Of a DNA stretch of 64,000 nt, positions 23,990-35,817 are shown piece by piece (positions within the stretch are counted from its first letter, which is position 1; each line of letters opens with the position of its first letter). A program made the position numbers and the translations under genes. Source of the stretch: Nipponacmea schrenckii (taxonomy: Eukaryota > Mollusca > Gastropoda > Lottiidae); NCBI GenBank assembly GCA_030562195.1, contig JAUJPP010000003.1, positions 18,321,398 to 18,385,397 on the forward strand, read 5' to 3'. Under the pieces are notes generated by a model. That model searched no databases. It saw nothing but the letters and a program-made list of their open reading frames with translations, and was not told where the DNA came from.

Positions 23990-26900
23990 ATGGCTGGAAG
24001 TAACCCTCACTTTAATACGTGGAGCCACCCCGGACGAATAGACAGTAATCATGAAATAGAAACAAATTTTCATACGATAGAAGATAACTCAACAATAGTC
24101 AGCTCAGGACCGAATTCTCTTGACGAAGATGAAAGTATTGAAACGTCAGAGAAGGAGAACAATTTAGAAGATACCACTTCGAAGTTAAAAAATGATTCTG
24201 AAAATATAAATGAGAGGCTTAAGAGTGTATCAGTTTCAGATGAAGGCGATGAAGAATTCAAAAGTGGTGTGGGTGGGGCACCTAACCGAATTGAATCCGA
24301 TGAAGACGTAAAAAGAGTAAAAAAAATACGCGAGTTAAGACCAGAGTCCAATTATACGCCGAGAACTAAAAAGAACCGAAAAACGATCCAGTCGACAGGA
24401 GGTAGCATATATCAAAAAGACAGACAGAAAGATGTATTTTTGTTGTATGCGTCAGATGGAAAGTCAATCGCTATGGATTTATCTGCAGCTTTCGGGAGGA
24501 ATGGTATAAAATGGTGCGAATATGAAAAGGATTTTAACCCCTCACATAGTATTTTGTATGACTTATCTGTATTTTTGTTTAATTGTAAGAGAACAGTTGC
24601 AGTATTATCGCCAGGTTTCTATAAGAGTAATTTGTTTATGTATTTCCTGCAGACTACAGTGCGATACTGCGTAGATCATGGGAAAAATGCCCTAATTCCA
24701 ATACTTTCAGACACAAAACCCTCGGATCTTCACACCTGGTTAAGTGTTTTTAGATATATGAAATGTGACCACCGCAACTGGACTGAGGATCTACTGAAAG
24801 TATTGACAGAAAAAGGTAAGAGCAGGTTTCTGGGCAGTAATAACAAATACTTACCAATGTTTGAAATGACCATAAGATTGATATATTGTTCGATGCGGCA
24901 TTATTGATATAGTTGAAATGACTCGTGTCTGTACCATGTACTGGATGTACCTCATGTATTGTCTCTCGATGTATCGATTATCCCACAACGTACAACGCGC
25001 CGGATACCATAATCTTTTTAAAGCTGCTTACAGGAAAATTTACAGTGTTCGTTGTTGGATTATCGATAATCAAAAAGCAAATTCGTTAATGTATGTTTTC
25101 ACCTCTTTTCTATACTCCATGTTTTAATATGTTTATTAGCCTTTTTACAATACATGACAATTGATGTCGATTTCATGGTTTTATTTTTGAGGTGATGAGG
25201 TTTTAGAATTTATATTTTTTTTTAAAATAACGTATTTTTTATGTTGCATAAAGTTTTATGTACCCCAATATATATCAATTATATGTCTTTTTTCAGTTCA
25301 GCTACTCAAATGTAAAGGTATGTTAAAAGTTCAACATACAAATAGTTGTATAGTATTACTAAATACACCACAATAGGTCGATGGCTGAATAGAAAGTAAC
25401 GCAGTTCTATATTTAAATCAAATGAGTAAATCATTCTTTTTATTTATTGATCCATGCTCTTGAATTACTGCCAATATTGATTTTAATGTCTCCGCCCTTC
25501 CTGCAGTATATACAGGATATATGGTGTAAATTGTGAAATCGTGCTTTGAAATCAAACAAATTCACATAGAACAACATATCCACACAAAGGTCCCTAGAGG
25601 TCAACATCTATGGAAGACAATCCCTGCCAAAATTAATCATTCTTAATGAATAATTCGGTGTCAAAGATTAGTACAGTAAAATCAACCTTTTTACGCTTAA
25701 TTTGACATTTGTTCGCTAAATTCATAATTTGTTGTTAAAAATTTATCATTCGAATAAAGCATATTACTGAACAAATTAACGATCAAGCCGAACTAATAAT
25801 GCCCACTTCATAACGCCGAATGAAGTTTACCGAACAAATGTTGAAAAATATTTCTCGCATTTCATGAGATCGATATCATTGTGACGACAAGTGGCGCTGC
25901 TCAATTTGAGTTGGGGCTTCGTCCCTATTTGTCTGGCCAATTTTTATGGCCGGCCAGTGGCTGTGTACAAAGTAAAGAATCTTATTATGATTTCCAATTT
26001 TATGATAAAAAGCGAATTTTTAATCAAACTCTTGGTACTCTTTATTCATTGGAATGTGAGATTTTGAGATAAATATGGTGCCTATAATGTTTTGCAAATA
26101 TGGCAAATTTTTGTACAGTCCACAGTGATGGTGTGAGGGGGGGGGGAGATATTTTGATGGAATTGGCAAAATCCCAACAACATGGTTTCTTCAGACCGGT
26201 GAATATATCGAAAATTCCAATATAATAGTATTTTCATGCCAAGCTTAGTTACTGGCCAGTTAGAGATGAGGACTCTTCATGGCCAATTTTTGAAAAATTG
26301 CCAAATTTTTAACAGTCCACGCTGATTGTGGTGGAGCATTAAGGTCTGAGGTCTTTGGTTTGGATTCTGCCAATTCCATCATCAGCGTGTACTTTTCTAA
26401 CATTGTTCATTTTTTAAAATTGGCCATGAAGAGTCTTCATCACTGACTGGCCAGTAACAATTTTTGGCATGAAAATACTATTTCTTTGGAATTTTTGATT
26501 TATTCACAGGTATGAAGGCAGTATGATTATATATACCCCACCACCATCAGCGTGGACTATTCAAAAATTGGCCATGAAGAGTTTTCATCACTGACTGGCC
26601 AGTCACTGAGTTTGGCATGAAAATACCGATATATTGGATTTTTGGGATATTTACAGGTCTGAAGGCACTTTGAGGTTAGGATTCTGCCAATTCCATCAAA
26701 AGTTATGCCCCACCACCATCACCGTGGACTGTTAAAAAATTGGCCATGAAGAGTCTTCATCACTGACTGGCCAGTCACTATATTTGGCATGAAAATACTA
26801 TTTTTTTTTTAAATTTTGGGATATTCACAGGTCGGAAGCACCATGAGGTTGGGATTTTGACAATTCCATCAAAAAATATACCCCACCACCATCAGCGTGG

Positions 26901-29900
26901 ACTATTCAAAAATTGGCCATGAAGAGTCTTCATCATTGACTGGCCAGTAACAAAGTTTGGCATAAAAATACTATTTCTTTGGAATTTTTGATTTATTCAC
27001 AGGTATGAAGGCACCATATGGTTAGGATTCTACCAAATTCGCACAAAAAATATACCCCACCACCATCAGCGTGGACTGTTAAAAAATTAGCCATTTTTCA
27101 GAAAATTGGCCTTGAAGAGTTTTCATCTCTAACTGGCCAGTAACTCAGCTTGTCATGAAAATACTATTATAATGGAATTTAAGATATATTCACATGTTGA
27201 GAAACCATCGTCTGTTGATTTGTGTCATATTGACATTAGTTAAATATTGTCATCATCACTTACTGTACAAATTCCATTTTTCAAAAATTATAGCACAATT
27301 ACAAAACTCAATTCCCGAATTTAAAAGTAACAAAGTTTGACTAAAACATTCCATTAGTTTAATAAAATTGCGAATTCTTTATTTTAACAGCTAGGGCGGG
27401 CAATATAAATTGTGCAGATTCAAATAGGGACAGGCCTAGCTAAATTACACCCACTTGTTCAAAGTACTTCCATGAAATGCGAGAAATGTTTTTCAACATT
27501 TGTTCGGTAAACTTCATTCGGCGTTATGAAGTGGGCATTATTAGACGTCTTGATCGTTAATTTGTTCAGTAATATTCTGTATTCGAATGATACATTTTTA
27601 ACAACAAATTATTGATTTAGCAAACAAATGTCAAATTAAGCGTACAAATGTTGATTTTACTGTACTAATGTTTGGTACCGAATTATTCATTAAGAATGAT
27701 TAATTTTGGCAGGGATTGTCTTCCATAAACATCTAGTTACGTTCATTTATCGCAAACTTGAATAGAACGATCTCCAAGGAAATTATGAATTCATATGATC
27801 TATTTTTCATCTTCGATTTGATTTGGCAAGTATACCTTAAAATTCACTCCCAAAACCGTACAAAAGAAAGAAATATAAGTTACTATAATAATAAATTGGT
27901 TTAATAATTGTTACTTATTTATTAAATTGTATATTAGAATAATTTGATATGATGTATTCAATCTTCAACAATGATTTACATCAAATTAAAATTGATCAGA
28001 TGTAGTACCCTAGGAAAAAGGTTGCGCGAATAGTTACAAAAATATTTCAAAATGGCGTCTAATTAAAGAATAAATCTTAAAAACAGATCAAGTGGACAAG
28101 ATGTGGTTCAGGGCAGGATATGCTTAACTCTTTTCTTTTTCCCACTTTTATTATAAAATGCTGAGCAGCATTTACAGGTGTGGCGTCAATTAAATATGAA
28201 ATAGTTCCTCACTTATGACTGATATAGTTCTTCGTGTACTAATAATGTTTTGCCTATAGACCTACATGTGGCGTCAATTAAATATGAAATAGTTCCTCAC
28301 TTATGACTGATATAGTTCTTCGTGTACTAATAATGTTTTGCCAATAGACCTACATGTGTTCATTTTTTTGGGGGGGGGGGGATTTCGGGTAACATTTGTT
28401 CGTTCGGATAGTTAGTACTTGAAATATCGGTTCCGATTTAGTTAAGAATTTCTCGTAATAAAAGTCCCCATGAATTGATTTTATTTCAATTCTAGGAGAC
28501 CATCTATTGGATGAAGGTTTCAGTACAATCAGCTCTTGTAAATCAGAACCAGCTTATCGGACAGATTATTTGTCCAAAAGCACGGAAAGAGAAATAAAGG
28601 TAAATGGACTTAGTTACTATGATGGTGGGTGAATCATGCCTTTGGTAAGACTTATTTTTAAAGTCAAAATATTTATATCTAAATGCCTCCAATTTTGAAA
28701 TTCCCCATTTGACACCAGCTTAATTTTACATACCTCCGTTATTACAGATTTGGTTTAAAACCAAGTTTAGTCAACTTCCACAAGAATTCCAAAACGTAAG
28801 TAATATTGCCTTATTTTATTATATTTTTTTTCTCAACGAGAATAGTTATGTAATTATACCTAAATATTTTAAATACAAAGTAGTCACTCTTATACGCACA
28901 GGCTACCCTCAAGATTCAGGGAAAAATTCGTATATGGTATATGGCGAATTTGGCCGCTATCTACTAAACATTGACATTAACCCCTTTTACACTTACAAAA
29001 TTTATTCGTGCCAAGTCTAGCCCAGACTCGGTTCGGTAGAAAAAATCGTAATGTAAAAGGGTCTAAGTAAGCCAGGCACGGTTAAATCCATGCCGGGGCT
29101 GGTCCGCCTAAAAGAGGTGGTCTCGGTCCGAACCTGGCACGGTTTGAGTATATTGTAAACGCAAACCGTGCCTGGCTCACTTTGAATACTTTGATTGCGC
29201 ATGTCCGGAAGTTTGTTATCATTTGGTGCGCGTTTCATAATAGCAACAATGGTAACATGAGATTTCTGCTACGCAAATACGAAGAAATGCGTGAATTGGC
29301 ATCGAACAAGTTGATAAGATTGTCTTAAACAAAAACATAATAATTAGGAAGTTCACATTTCCCGCCATGTTGGATTCTGTTTCGTGTTCTCTCCCCATAG
29401 AGAGCTCAATTACTTCCGGTGAATAAGCGAGCCCGACTCACTTGTTCAACGTATAATGTAAAAGGTTCAAAATATGCAAGCCGGGCACGGAGCATGGCAC
29501 GGTGCCTAGCACGGCTCACTAGTAGGGAATAGTGTAAAAGGGAATATTAAAGTTAGGTGTATAACTTTCTGGGCATTCATGCTAATAGACAAGGAAACCA
29601 AACTCAGTCACATTATGTACCAGCTAATGTACGACAGATTTATTACAAGCTCTATTCCGAATCCCTGGTTACAAAACATTAAAAGTATACCTGAAGATTG
29701 TGGTCTTTATTATGTTTGGGAAACCAAATCATTCAAATCTGTCTCATGGTTAAAATACAGAGTAAAGGAAACCCTGATTGGCCAATTCACCCAGACTTGG
29801 TACTCAGAATTAAATTCCTCTCCTAAAGCTCAAAATAAAAGACTATTCAAAGACAAACCTATCCTCGAACCATACTTACAAAAATTAAATATAAAAAACC

Positions 29901-31139
29901 GTTCTATCCTATGTAAATTTAGAACTTGTAACTCACGCCTCCCAATCGAAACAGGTCCATGGTTTAAGATCGAACGATCAAATAGAATATGCCCACTTTG
30001 CACCTCTGAAGATATCGGTTATCACTAGGCCTACATCTTTCAATACTCTTACTTTCATTTAATCATTTCTTGAATCAGTTCATTGTAACTGTTAGAAGAA
30101 TAAAGTTCTGTTCTGTTCTGTTAAATGTTTCACAATCCGTTTAGGGCTACAAACCTCTAGTTAAGTCGGGTTGTAAGGATTCGGCCATACTGCGTTATCA
30201 AAAAGACCACCGTAAATTCCATTGGCATTAACATCGAACTGTTCATGATCATGTCCTCAAAACGGTAAGCCCCTAACTCTTAACCAACGAACCATAGACA
30301 CATAGTGATAGTACAAAACATTTCTTTTGGTTCAATGGTGTTTAAAACCTTTCTCTAGAATAACCTCTTAGGATTTTAATATCATGTATTCTGTATTATG
30401 TCAGATTTGAAAATCTAACTTAGGAGCTTTCAACCTTGTGTTAATAATCCGGGGGTCTGGGTTAAGGGTTGGGGGATTGTACTCCAGGCGTGACTCGACA
30501 TGAATAAGTATGCAGGGAAAGCCAGGGAAAATTACGAATTAGTAAGCATTTATCGGGAGATGGGTGTCATTCAATTTATCAAAGATGATCGGTGTTTTTT
30601 AGGGAACATCTGATGATAATGAAAATGAAGACTTTGGAACAACCGAGAAGGTGGACGCAAAGAGAGGAGTAAACAGTGAAGTAATGTTTGCCAGTAAACT
30701 ACAAAATGAAAATAAGAAAGTTTATGACAGCGCAACCACGTTCATTGTGAAGGGTTTTGATGTAACTGTCGGAGATATCTTAGAAGTATTTGAAACTTGC
30801 GAGGATGGAAAATACGTTAAAGTTAGAAACAGTCGCGGGCAAGAGACAACCATGCCTAAAACGTCTGTGTTACCAAACGTATTTTACCTTCCAAAACTAG
30901 CTGTTGAAATGGTGAAGCATCCTATAAATGAGGCAGAAAACGATGCTTTCGAAACAGAATTGCGTTCGTTTGGTTTAGAGGTATTAACGGCGGTTTATTC
31001 TTCGCCTTCCTATGCTAAGAAATTTGAAAAAAATGACATTTTCGCGAAAATAAATGAGAAGGGACAATATGTAGAAGTAAAGAATTGTCGAAATGAAATC
31101 TTACTTTTAAAAAAGCAATATTTAAAGAAAGTTAGTTAA
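23990..31139 (+). CDS. TIR-domain protein with two C-terminal SH3-like segments, five exons including a 21-nt microexon
   Basis: Exons 23990-24815, 25297-25317, 28496-28599, 28748-28795 and 30603-31139 have canonical splice sites and consistent phases (1, 1, 0, 0), giving 511 residues. Residues 1-140 are acidic and probably disordered. Residues about 147-275 form a TIR domain: KDVFLLYAS (box 1), GIKWCEYEKDF, then CKRTVAVLSPGFYKSN. Where TLR, MyD88 and NADase TIRs have S-x-WC-x-x-E, this protein reads SNLFMYFLQ, so the catalytic Glu of TIR NADases is missing. A scaffold role is therefore more likely than NAD cleavage. The last exon carries an SH3-like stretch near residues 380-424 (GDILEVFE, DGKYVKVRN, G, P) and a weaker repeat near 458-511 (NDIFAKI, GQYVEVKN). 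No transmembrane segment is seen, so it is likely cytosolic. I do not know a named orthologue. If the microexon is skipped the frame is kept. Confidence 0.7.
25603..27733. mobile_element. Foldback element with about 300-bp inverted repeats and internal tandem repeats
   Basis: The element is 25609-27727, inside the second intron of the TIR gene. Its ends start TATGGAAGACAATCCCTGCC and are inverted repeats of about 300 bases (25609-25933 and 27410-27727), imperfect inward. AACATC flanks both ends (25603-25608 and 27728-27733), a 6-bp target duplication. Between the arms are tandem units of about 150-195 bases carrying TTGGCCATGAAGAGTCTTCA, CACTGACTGGCCAGT, GGCATGAAAATACTAT and CCCCACCACCATCAGCGTGGA. 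Near the left arm a unit runs in the opposite direction, so the whole element is roughly palindromic. No transposase is present. The superfamily is not identified. Confidence 0.8.
28181..28356 (+). repeat. 88-bp tandem duplication
   Basis: Two adjacent copies of an 88-base unit (GCGTCAATTAAATATGAAAT ... ATAGACCTACATGTG) differ by about one base, so the duplication is recent. It lies in the intron before the third exon of the TIR gene. A run of G follows at about 28368-28381. Confidence 0.9.
28981..29549. mobile_element. Probable MITE with CCCTTTTACACT ends
   Basis: The left end CCCCTTTTACACT and the right end AGTGTAAAAGGG are inverted repeats. Inside are several copies, in both directions, of a GC-rich motif (GCCAGGCACGGTT and AACCGTGCCTGGC). 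Target duplication is unclear: ATTAA or TTAA lies near both ends, but not at equal distance. It sits in the last intron of the TIR gene and contains no transposase. Confidence 0.6.
29560..30123 (+). mobile_element. 5'-truncated LINE 3' end with (TTCTG)n tail
   Basis: An open frame at 29579-30028 encodes about 149 residues of a LINE C terminus: a QFTQTWYSEL block, then ILCKFRTCNSRLPIETG and the start of a zinc-ribbon-like tail, ICPLC, seen at the end of many LINE ORF2 proteins. A stop interrupts where the second Cys pair should follow. AATAAA at 30099-30104 and three TTCTG units end the copy. It is in the sense direction within the last TIR-gene intron. Confidence 0.7.
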
Positions 31140-31334
31140 CATCGAGTTCGATTTGGATATGAATGCTTTAAACATGGTTTCTTAAATCTTAGATATATTT
31201 TAGAATGTTCAGGTCACTTACTACATGGGCAAAGATTCTGATATGCCACATGTTCCTTGAAGCCGTATATAATAGTAAATTATTAAACTTGCCAAATCTA
31301 TTATTGAGTTCTCAAAAGTTTTTTTTCGAAAATA

Positions 31335-32069
31335 TTAAATGTACTTAAATGTTTTCATGTATTTTCTTTTTAATACAGCATCAGCATACACATTTACAGA
31401 TGCAATTTGTTTATCATAAAACTTAGCAAACGTTTGTTTGTTCGACCATCCAGCCACCTTGAGTATGTCCTCAATGGGTACAAAATTAGCATTGGCCTTT
31501 GAAGTGGATGCACTTTTTATACTGTGTACCTTATAGACATCACAATCAATACCAGCATTACACATGACCTGCCTTAGCCATCTACTTATAGTCATTTTAT
31601 ACGGTTTAATGAAACTAATTAATAGTAACACCTCTTTTCACAAGTTCTTAATAAATACTCTTTTAAAGTAAATATAACACAAAGCCTCATATCTGGAAAG
31701 TAAGATCGTTAGCTTTCCCCGCCCTTGATTGTTTTAGCAAATCACTGTAGTTCAAAATATAAGAAGAATAACCCTTCTTCATATCTGATAATGTCAATAA
31801 ATGAATTGATTGAGTTCTACTGGCCAGCGTCAAAGAAATCAACATTACTAATTTATATGTCAACAATTTTAGACTCAATTCTTTAATGGACGATAATTTC
31901 TTTAAATAATTTCATAACTGCTGGATACCAACTCGGTGTGGTCCCAATTGGTGCTATCAGAATACACTCGCCTTTTTCTTCTCTTAACTTTACTACCAAT
32001 CTTGGGATTAAACTGAAAGGAGGAAATGCATAGAAAAATATAGTGGACCAATCAACTGAGAATGCATCT
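31335..32069 (-). pseudogene. DIRS tyrosine recombinase, C-terminal part
   Basis: The minus strand shows LVMLISLTLASRTQSIHLLT (the first catalytic Arg region), then after breaks HSIKSASTSKA and AGWSNKQTFAKFY with the nucleophilic Tyr. In DIRS recombinases the third box is normally HxxR; here it is HSIK, so a catalytic Arg is replaced by Lys. Frame breaks near 31632-31686 and 31880 confirm decay. The upstream part of the enzyme continues beyond the 951-bp insertion at 33039 and above. Confidence 0.75.
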
Positions 32070-33038
32070 GTAAATTCACGGTGGGGGTAAAATTACGAAT
32101 TCCCGAACTGTCCAAATTGTCCGAATTGGGTCAGAAAATACTAAAAGTTAGAAACTAAATTTCCGCCAAAAGTCGTGTACAAATTCAGGATCAAAACATT
32201 TTACATCAAAAAACGAATATTTAAAACGTTTTTCTTTGGCCAAATCACAATACCTATTTTTCTTTGTGTTATATAATTCTAGTGAGCTAATCCAAAATAA
32301 TGTTGTATGTCATTGACATGATTTAATTTTTAATAAGTATTATCTCTAAGGCTAGTCAATGAATACTTTTTGTGGTCTGTGACCAATATTTTTATCATTA
32401 TCTCCCTTGATAAGCCTAACTGTGAAAACCAACCATGACGAGCCAAGGGGACAGACTTAAAGATTTAAATTTGAGTAGCTACCAGAAGTTTGAACTCTTG
32501 GTTCTTGATGTTACTTATAACCAGGCAACATCTTCCCCACCATTGTTTCCTGCAAAATGTATTGGTTGATAAGGGCTCTGCGGGAGAGAATTGGAAACAC
32601 ACGTCAACTGCCTCGTGGCATTTGGTCAAAACAAGCTATAGACTTTTTAGGGAGTCACAGTCGGATTCAACTAATAATGGCTGGTTTTCACAGCTAGGCT
32701 TATCAAGGGAGATAATGATAAAAATAATGGCCACAGACCACAAAAAGTATTCATTGACTAGCCTAATGGAGATTATACATATTACAAATTAAATCATGTC
32801 AATTGACAGACAACATTATTATGGATTAGCTCACTAGAATTACATAACACAAAAGAAAAATAGGTATTGTGATTTGGCCAAAGAAAAGCGTTTTAAATTT
32901 TCGTTTTTTGATGTAAAATGTTTTGATCCTGAATTTGTGCACGACTTTTGGCGGAAATTTAGTTTCGAACTTTTAGTCTTTTCTGACCCAATTCGGACAG
33001 TTCGGAAATTCGGAATTTTACCCCCACCGATAAATTCA
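32070..33038. mobile_element. 951-bp non-autonomous element with about 350-bp inverted repeats and 9-bp target duplication (MULE-like)
   Basis: The element spans 32079-33029. Its ends start CGGTGGGGGTAAAATT and are inverted repeats extending roughly 350 bases, including TTTGGCCAAATCACAATACC and TTATCAAGGGAGATAATGAT segments in mirror positions. Target duplications of nine bases, differing only at the first base (g/aTAAATTCA), lie at 32070-32078 and 33030-33038. Long inverted repeats with a 9-bp duplication are typical of Mutator-like elements. It has no transposase. It interrupts the DIRS recombinase region. Confidence 0.8.
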
Positions 33039-33756
33039 GCATATGAAACATATCTAGGCAATTGATAGTTAAGTCTGGATGCAAACATATCTATTACTGG
33101 GCAATCCCACATGTTAATAATCATGGAGGCAACATTTTTGTTTAACATCCACTCAATGTTATAATTGAAATGACGAGAATTATAATCAGCCATGTTATCG
33201 CTCCCTGGCACATGAAAAGCTGTCAACCACGTCCTCTATGCACCTGGACCAAACCTTGTATGCCAAATCATTAAATTTAGAGCAGATTTGGTGCCGCCCA
33301 TACAATTAATGTAGGACACAGTACAAGTATTATCAGTTAAGATTTTTACATGCTTGTCAGCAACAATGTTTTTAAAGGCCTGAAAAACTGCTAAAAGTTC
33401 AAGATAATTAATATGAAAATCTTTCTCAGATAAATTCCATCTGCCCCCTATGTGCTCTTTCCCTAATACTGCTCCCCATCCAGAGAGGCTTGCATCTGTG
33501 GTGATAGTAACAACAGGACTTTTTCTTGAAATTGTTCTTTCCTGAATGTCAATATTACTAACCACCATCTTAATTCAATCTTCATATCTTTGTCAATATG
33601 AACAGATTTATCAAAGTCGCCATTATTAAATATGAAAGCTCTAATTTTCCCTTTCTCTAAAAATCTATAGTGTAAGGGCCCCAGATCAAGTGCTGGAAAT
33701 GAAGAGACTAAAATACCAATAACTCTGGCTAAATCTCTGATCTTACATTTAGTTTT
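33039..33756 (-). pseudogene. DIRS RNase H and N-terminal recombinase region
   Basis: The block at 33568-33236 reads TTDASLSGWGAVL, then INYLELLAV and ILTDNTCTVSYIN, the RNase H core of DIRS elements with its acidic residues. The block at 33226-33039 carries HVPGSDNMADYNSR and MFASRLNYQLPRYVSY, the conserved stretch before the recombinase. Near 33750-33600 the linker RDLARVIGILVSSFPAL and LGPLHYRFLE is also characteristic of DIRS. Frame shifts separate the pieces. Confidence 0.75.
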
Positions 33757-34246
33757 AAAGGAGCCAAGGCTTTATTTGTTTCGGACAATCATCCGACAGC
33801 CTCAAACACATGAAATCTTTTGGTTAGCTAATCAGAAATAGTCTACAGAGCTTACCTTTGAAATTTGAGAGTTCAAATCCATGTGTATCCATAATTATCC
33901 GTGTTTGAAAAATCATAATGGCTTAAGAAATTACGAACGTCCCGCCATATTGGAAAACGGTTCGTCTTTATAATCAAAGAGTTATCCTTCCCGTCGTGCA
34001 ACGCATTTCAATTGTAGACTTTGTCAACAGGACACACAGTTTTCAGACCGACTGGAGACCAGCCGCGTACAGCACGGAAAAAAATGAAAAGTGAAATTTT
34101 TTGTTTGAGGTATATTTCAAGGTATTTTGCGATTTTCTTAGAGCTTGAGTATTTCTGAGGACTGTTTAAATGTAACAAAGGCCCAAAACGACCCCTAAAA
34201 ATCAAGCCTCGGCCCCTTTAAGTAAAAAAGACTTACATTCAGTTTT
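33742..34246 (+). mobile_element. 475-bp insert in the DIRS pol gene
   Basis: The insert (33757-34231) separates the DIRS reverse transcriptase from RNase H. Direct repeats of 15 bases with one mismatch (CTTACATTYAGTTTT) lie at 33742-33756 and 34232-34246, and the right end is A-rich (AAGTAAAAAAGA), as for a SINE-like retroposon. However, TTAA-AGGAGCCAAGGC at the left and GCCTCGGCCCCT-TTAA at the right form short inverted repeats with TTAA outside, as for a piggyBac/Kolobok-type MITE. Both readings are possible. There is no coding content. Confidence 0.55.
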
Positions 34247-35051
34247 GATTTTGTCTTTTTTATCTCCATCTTATAAAAAACCATTCTTTTTGTATCTATA
34301 ATAAAACCCAGAAAGGAGGCAATTTTTCTTGGTTTATTGTAAACCCTAAGTTTTCTAAACAATTTACTGTTTCTACAACATTTCTCTTGCATTCTTCAAA
34401 AGAATCACCTAAAAGTAGAGAGTCATCGATGTAGCCAGAATTGGTATGTCCCAACTGTCGTAAGTGTGAGTACACAGGCTTCATTAATTTAGTAAATAAT
34501 CTTGGATCACAGGCAAGCTCATTGGCTAAACATGTATACTCAAAAATTGACCCTTTCCAACAAAATCGGAAGATTTTTTTCTGTTCCACAGCCAAAGGTA
34601 CAGAATAATATGCATGCCTTATGTCAACTGATGCTAAATAAGAGTTTGGTTTCACCAATTTCAATGCAGATTCAAATGTGTCCATTTTAAAATGATGGTA
34701 CTCAATGTAAGATTTGTTGAATTCTTTTAAGTTTAAAATCATTCTATGTTCACCGCCCTTTTTAGGCCGAGTGAAAATTGGAGAAATAAACTGCCCAGGC
34801 ACAGGAGAAGCCCTTTCTATCACTTTTAATTCCAAAAGTTTCTTGATTTCAGAGTCAATAATAATTTCTTGAGTAAAATCAAAGAATTGAACTAGAGACT
34901 TAACCTGACTAGGGCTTATATTATGAATCATCTCAATATGGCAATGCATTATCATGTCCAAAATGACAGGGTCAGAAGTAATTGTCTTCCAATTTTCTGA
35001 ATAATGTTTGAGTCTACCTGCTTCAAACTTTTGTGAATCTAAAATTCTCAC
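34247..35051 (-). pseudogene. DIRS reverse transcriptase
   Basis: A 251-residue frame at 35051-34296 holds RT motifs: FTRPKKGGEHRMILNLKEFN (fingers), LASVDIRHAYYSVPL with the first catalytic Asp, RLFTKLMKPV and GYIDDSLLLG with the YxDD catalytic pair. The frame shifts near 34310, then FLGFIIDTKRMVFY (thumb start) follows up to the 475-bp insert. The catalytic residues themselves are intact, so decay is recent or mostly due to insertions. Confidence 0.85.
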
Positions 35052-35059
35052 CTCATTTA

Positions 35060-35812
35060 TTTCCTGTGCTCCAATTTGGAGGTTTTTGAACCAGCTTGAC
35101 TAGAACTGTTATTATGATTATTATTGCTGCTACTGGAGGAAAATCGAGGCCTATATCCTCTATTGACGTCCTCGAAAGATAGGGCGACCTGATCCTCTGC
35201 CTCTATGTGGTTTAGACTGACCATAATGATTAGAATTGCTTGATCCAACTTTACGACTTATTCGATTCATTTCCTAAATGTCTTTAATATCTTTAATTAC
35301 ATTGTCCCCATATAGATTGTCTGTGAAAGGTATTGTGGAAGAAAACAATCTTGGGTCTATGTCTTTCTTATTAGCCTCCCTGTGTTTGAGGTTAATCCAT
35401 TTATTGGCCTGTCCAAGAATGGCTTAAGAGTCCATTCCCCACTCCAGGGATTGGGAATCCATATTAACACCACCTTTATCGAGGCTCTTCTAGATTTATA
35501 GATGCTTTAATAACAGCATTCTGTATTCCCCTCATTTTACTGGCTCCAGTTTGTGTGGTCTGCTTCAAGTTTGACCAAACCCCAGCATTGACCCGTGTTT
35601 CTTTAAGAGAGTCACAATTCGAGGGGCGATACATTTTCTTGATCATCTCATTGTACTTTTCATCACTCATTCCTTCTCGAAATGTTTCGTTTACCATATC
35701 AGCCAGATCAATCTTAACATCCCTGTCTGTGTTTTCTGAAGTTTTAATTTTCTTAGCATAGCTAGAAAATACTGTATCAGCAGTAGGAACATCAGCAGCC
35801 TTATTTGCACCA
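35060..35812 (-). pseudogene. DIRS gag-like region
   Basis: The minus-strand frame entering from the BEL target site encodes a Lys/Asp/Glu-rich protein (VFSSYAKKIKTSENTDRDV, then NETFREGMSDEKYNEMIKKM and a Pro-Ser-Asn-Cys stretch), typical in composition and position for DIRS gag. The apparent start MSLSE lies in the LTR of the inserted BEL element and is not native. The true upstream part continues at 42099-42440. Downstream pieces (35248-35057) are Arg/Ser/Asn-rich. Confidence 0.65.
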
Positions 35813-35817
35813 GTATG

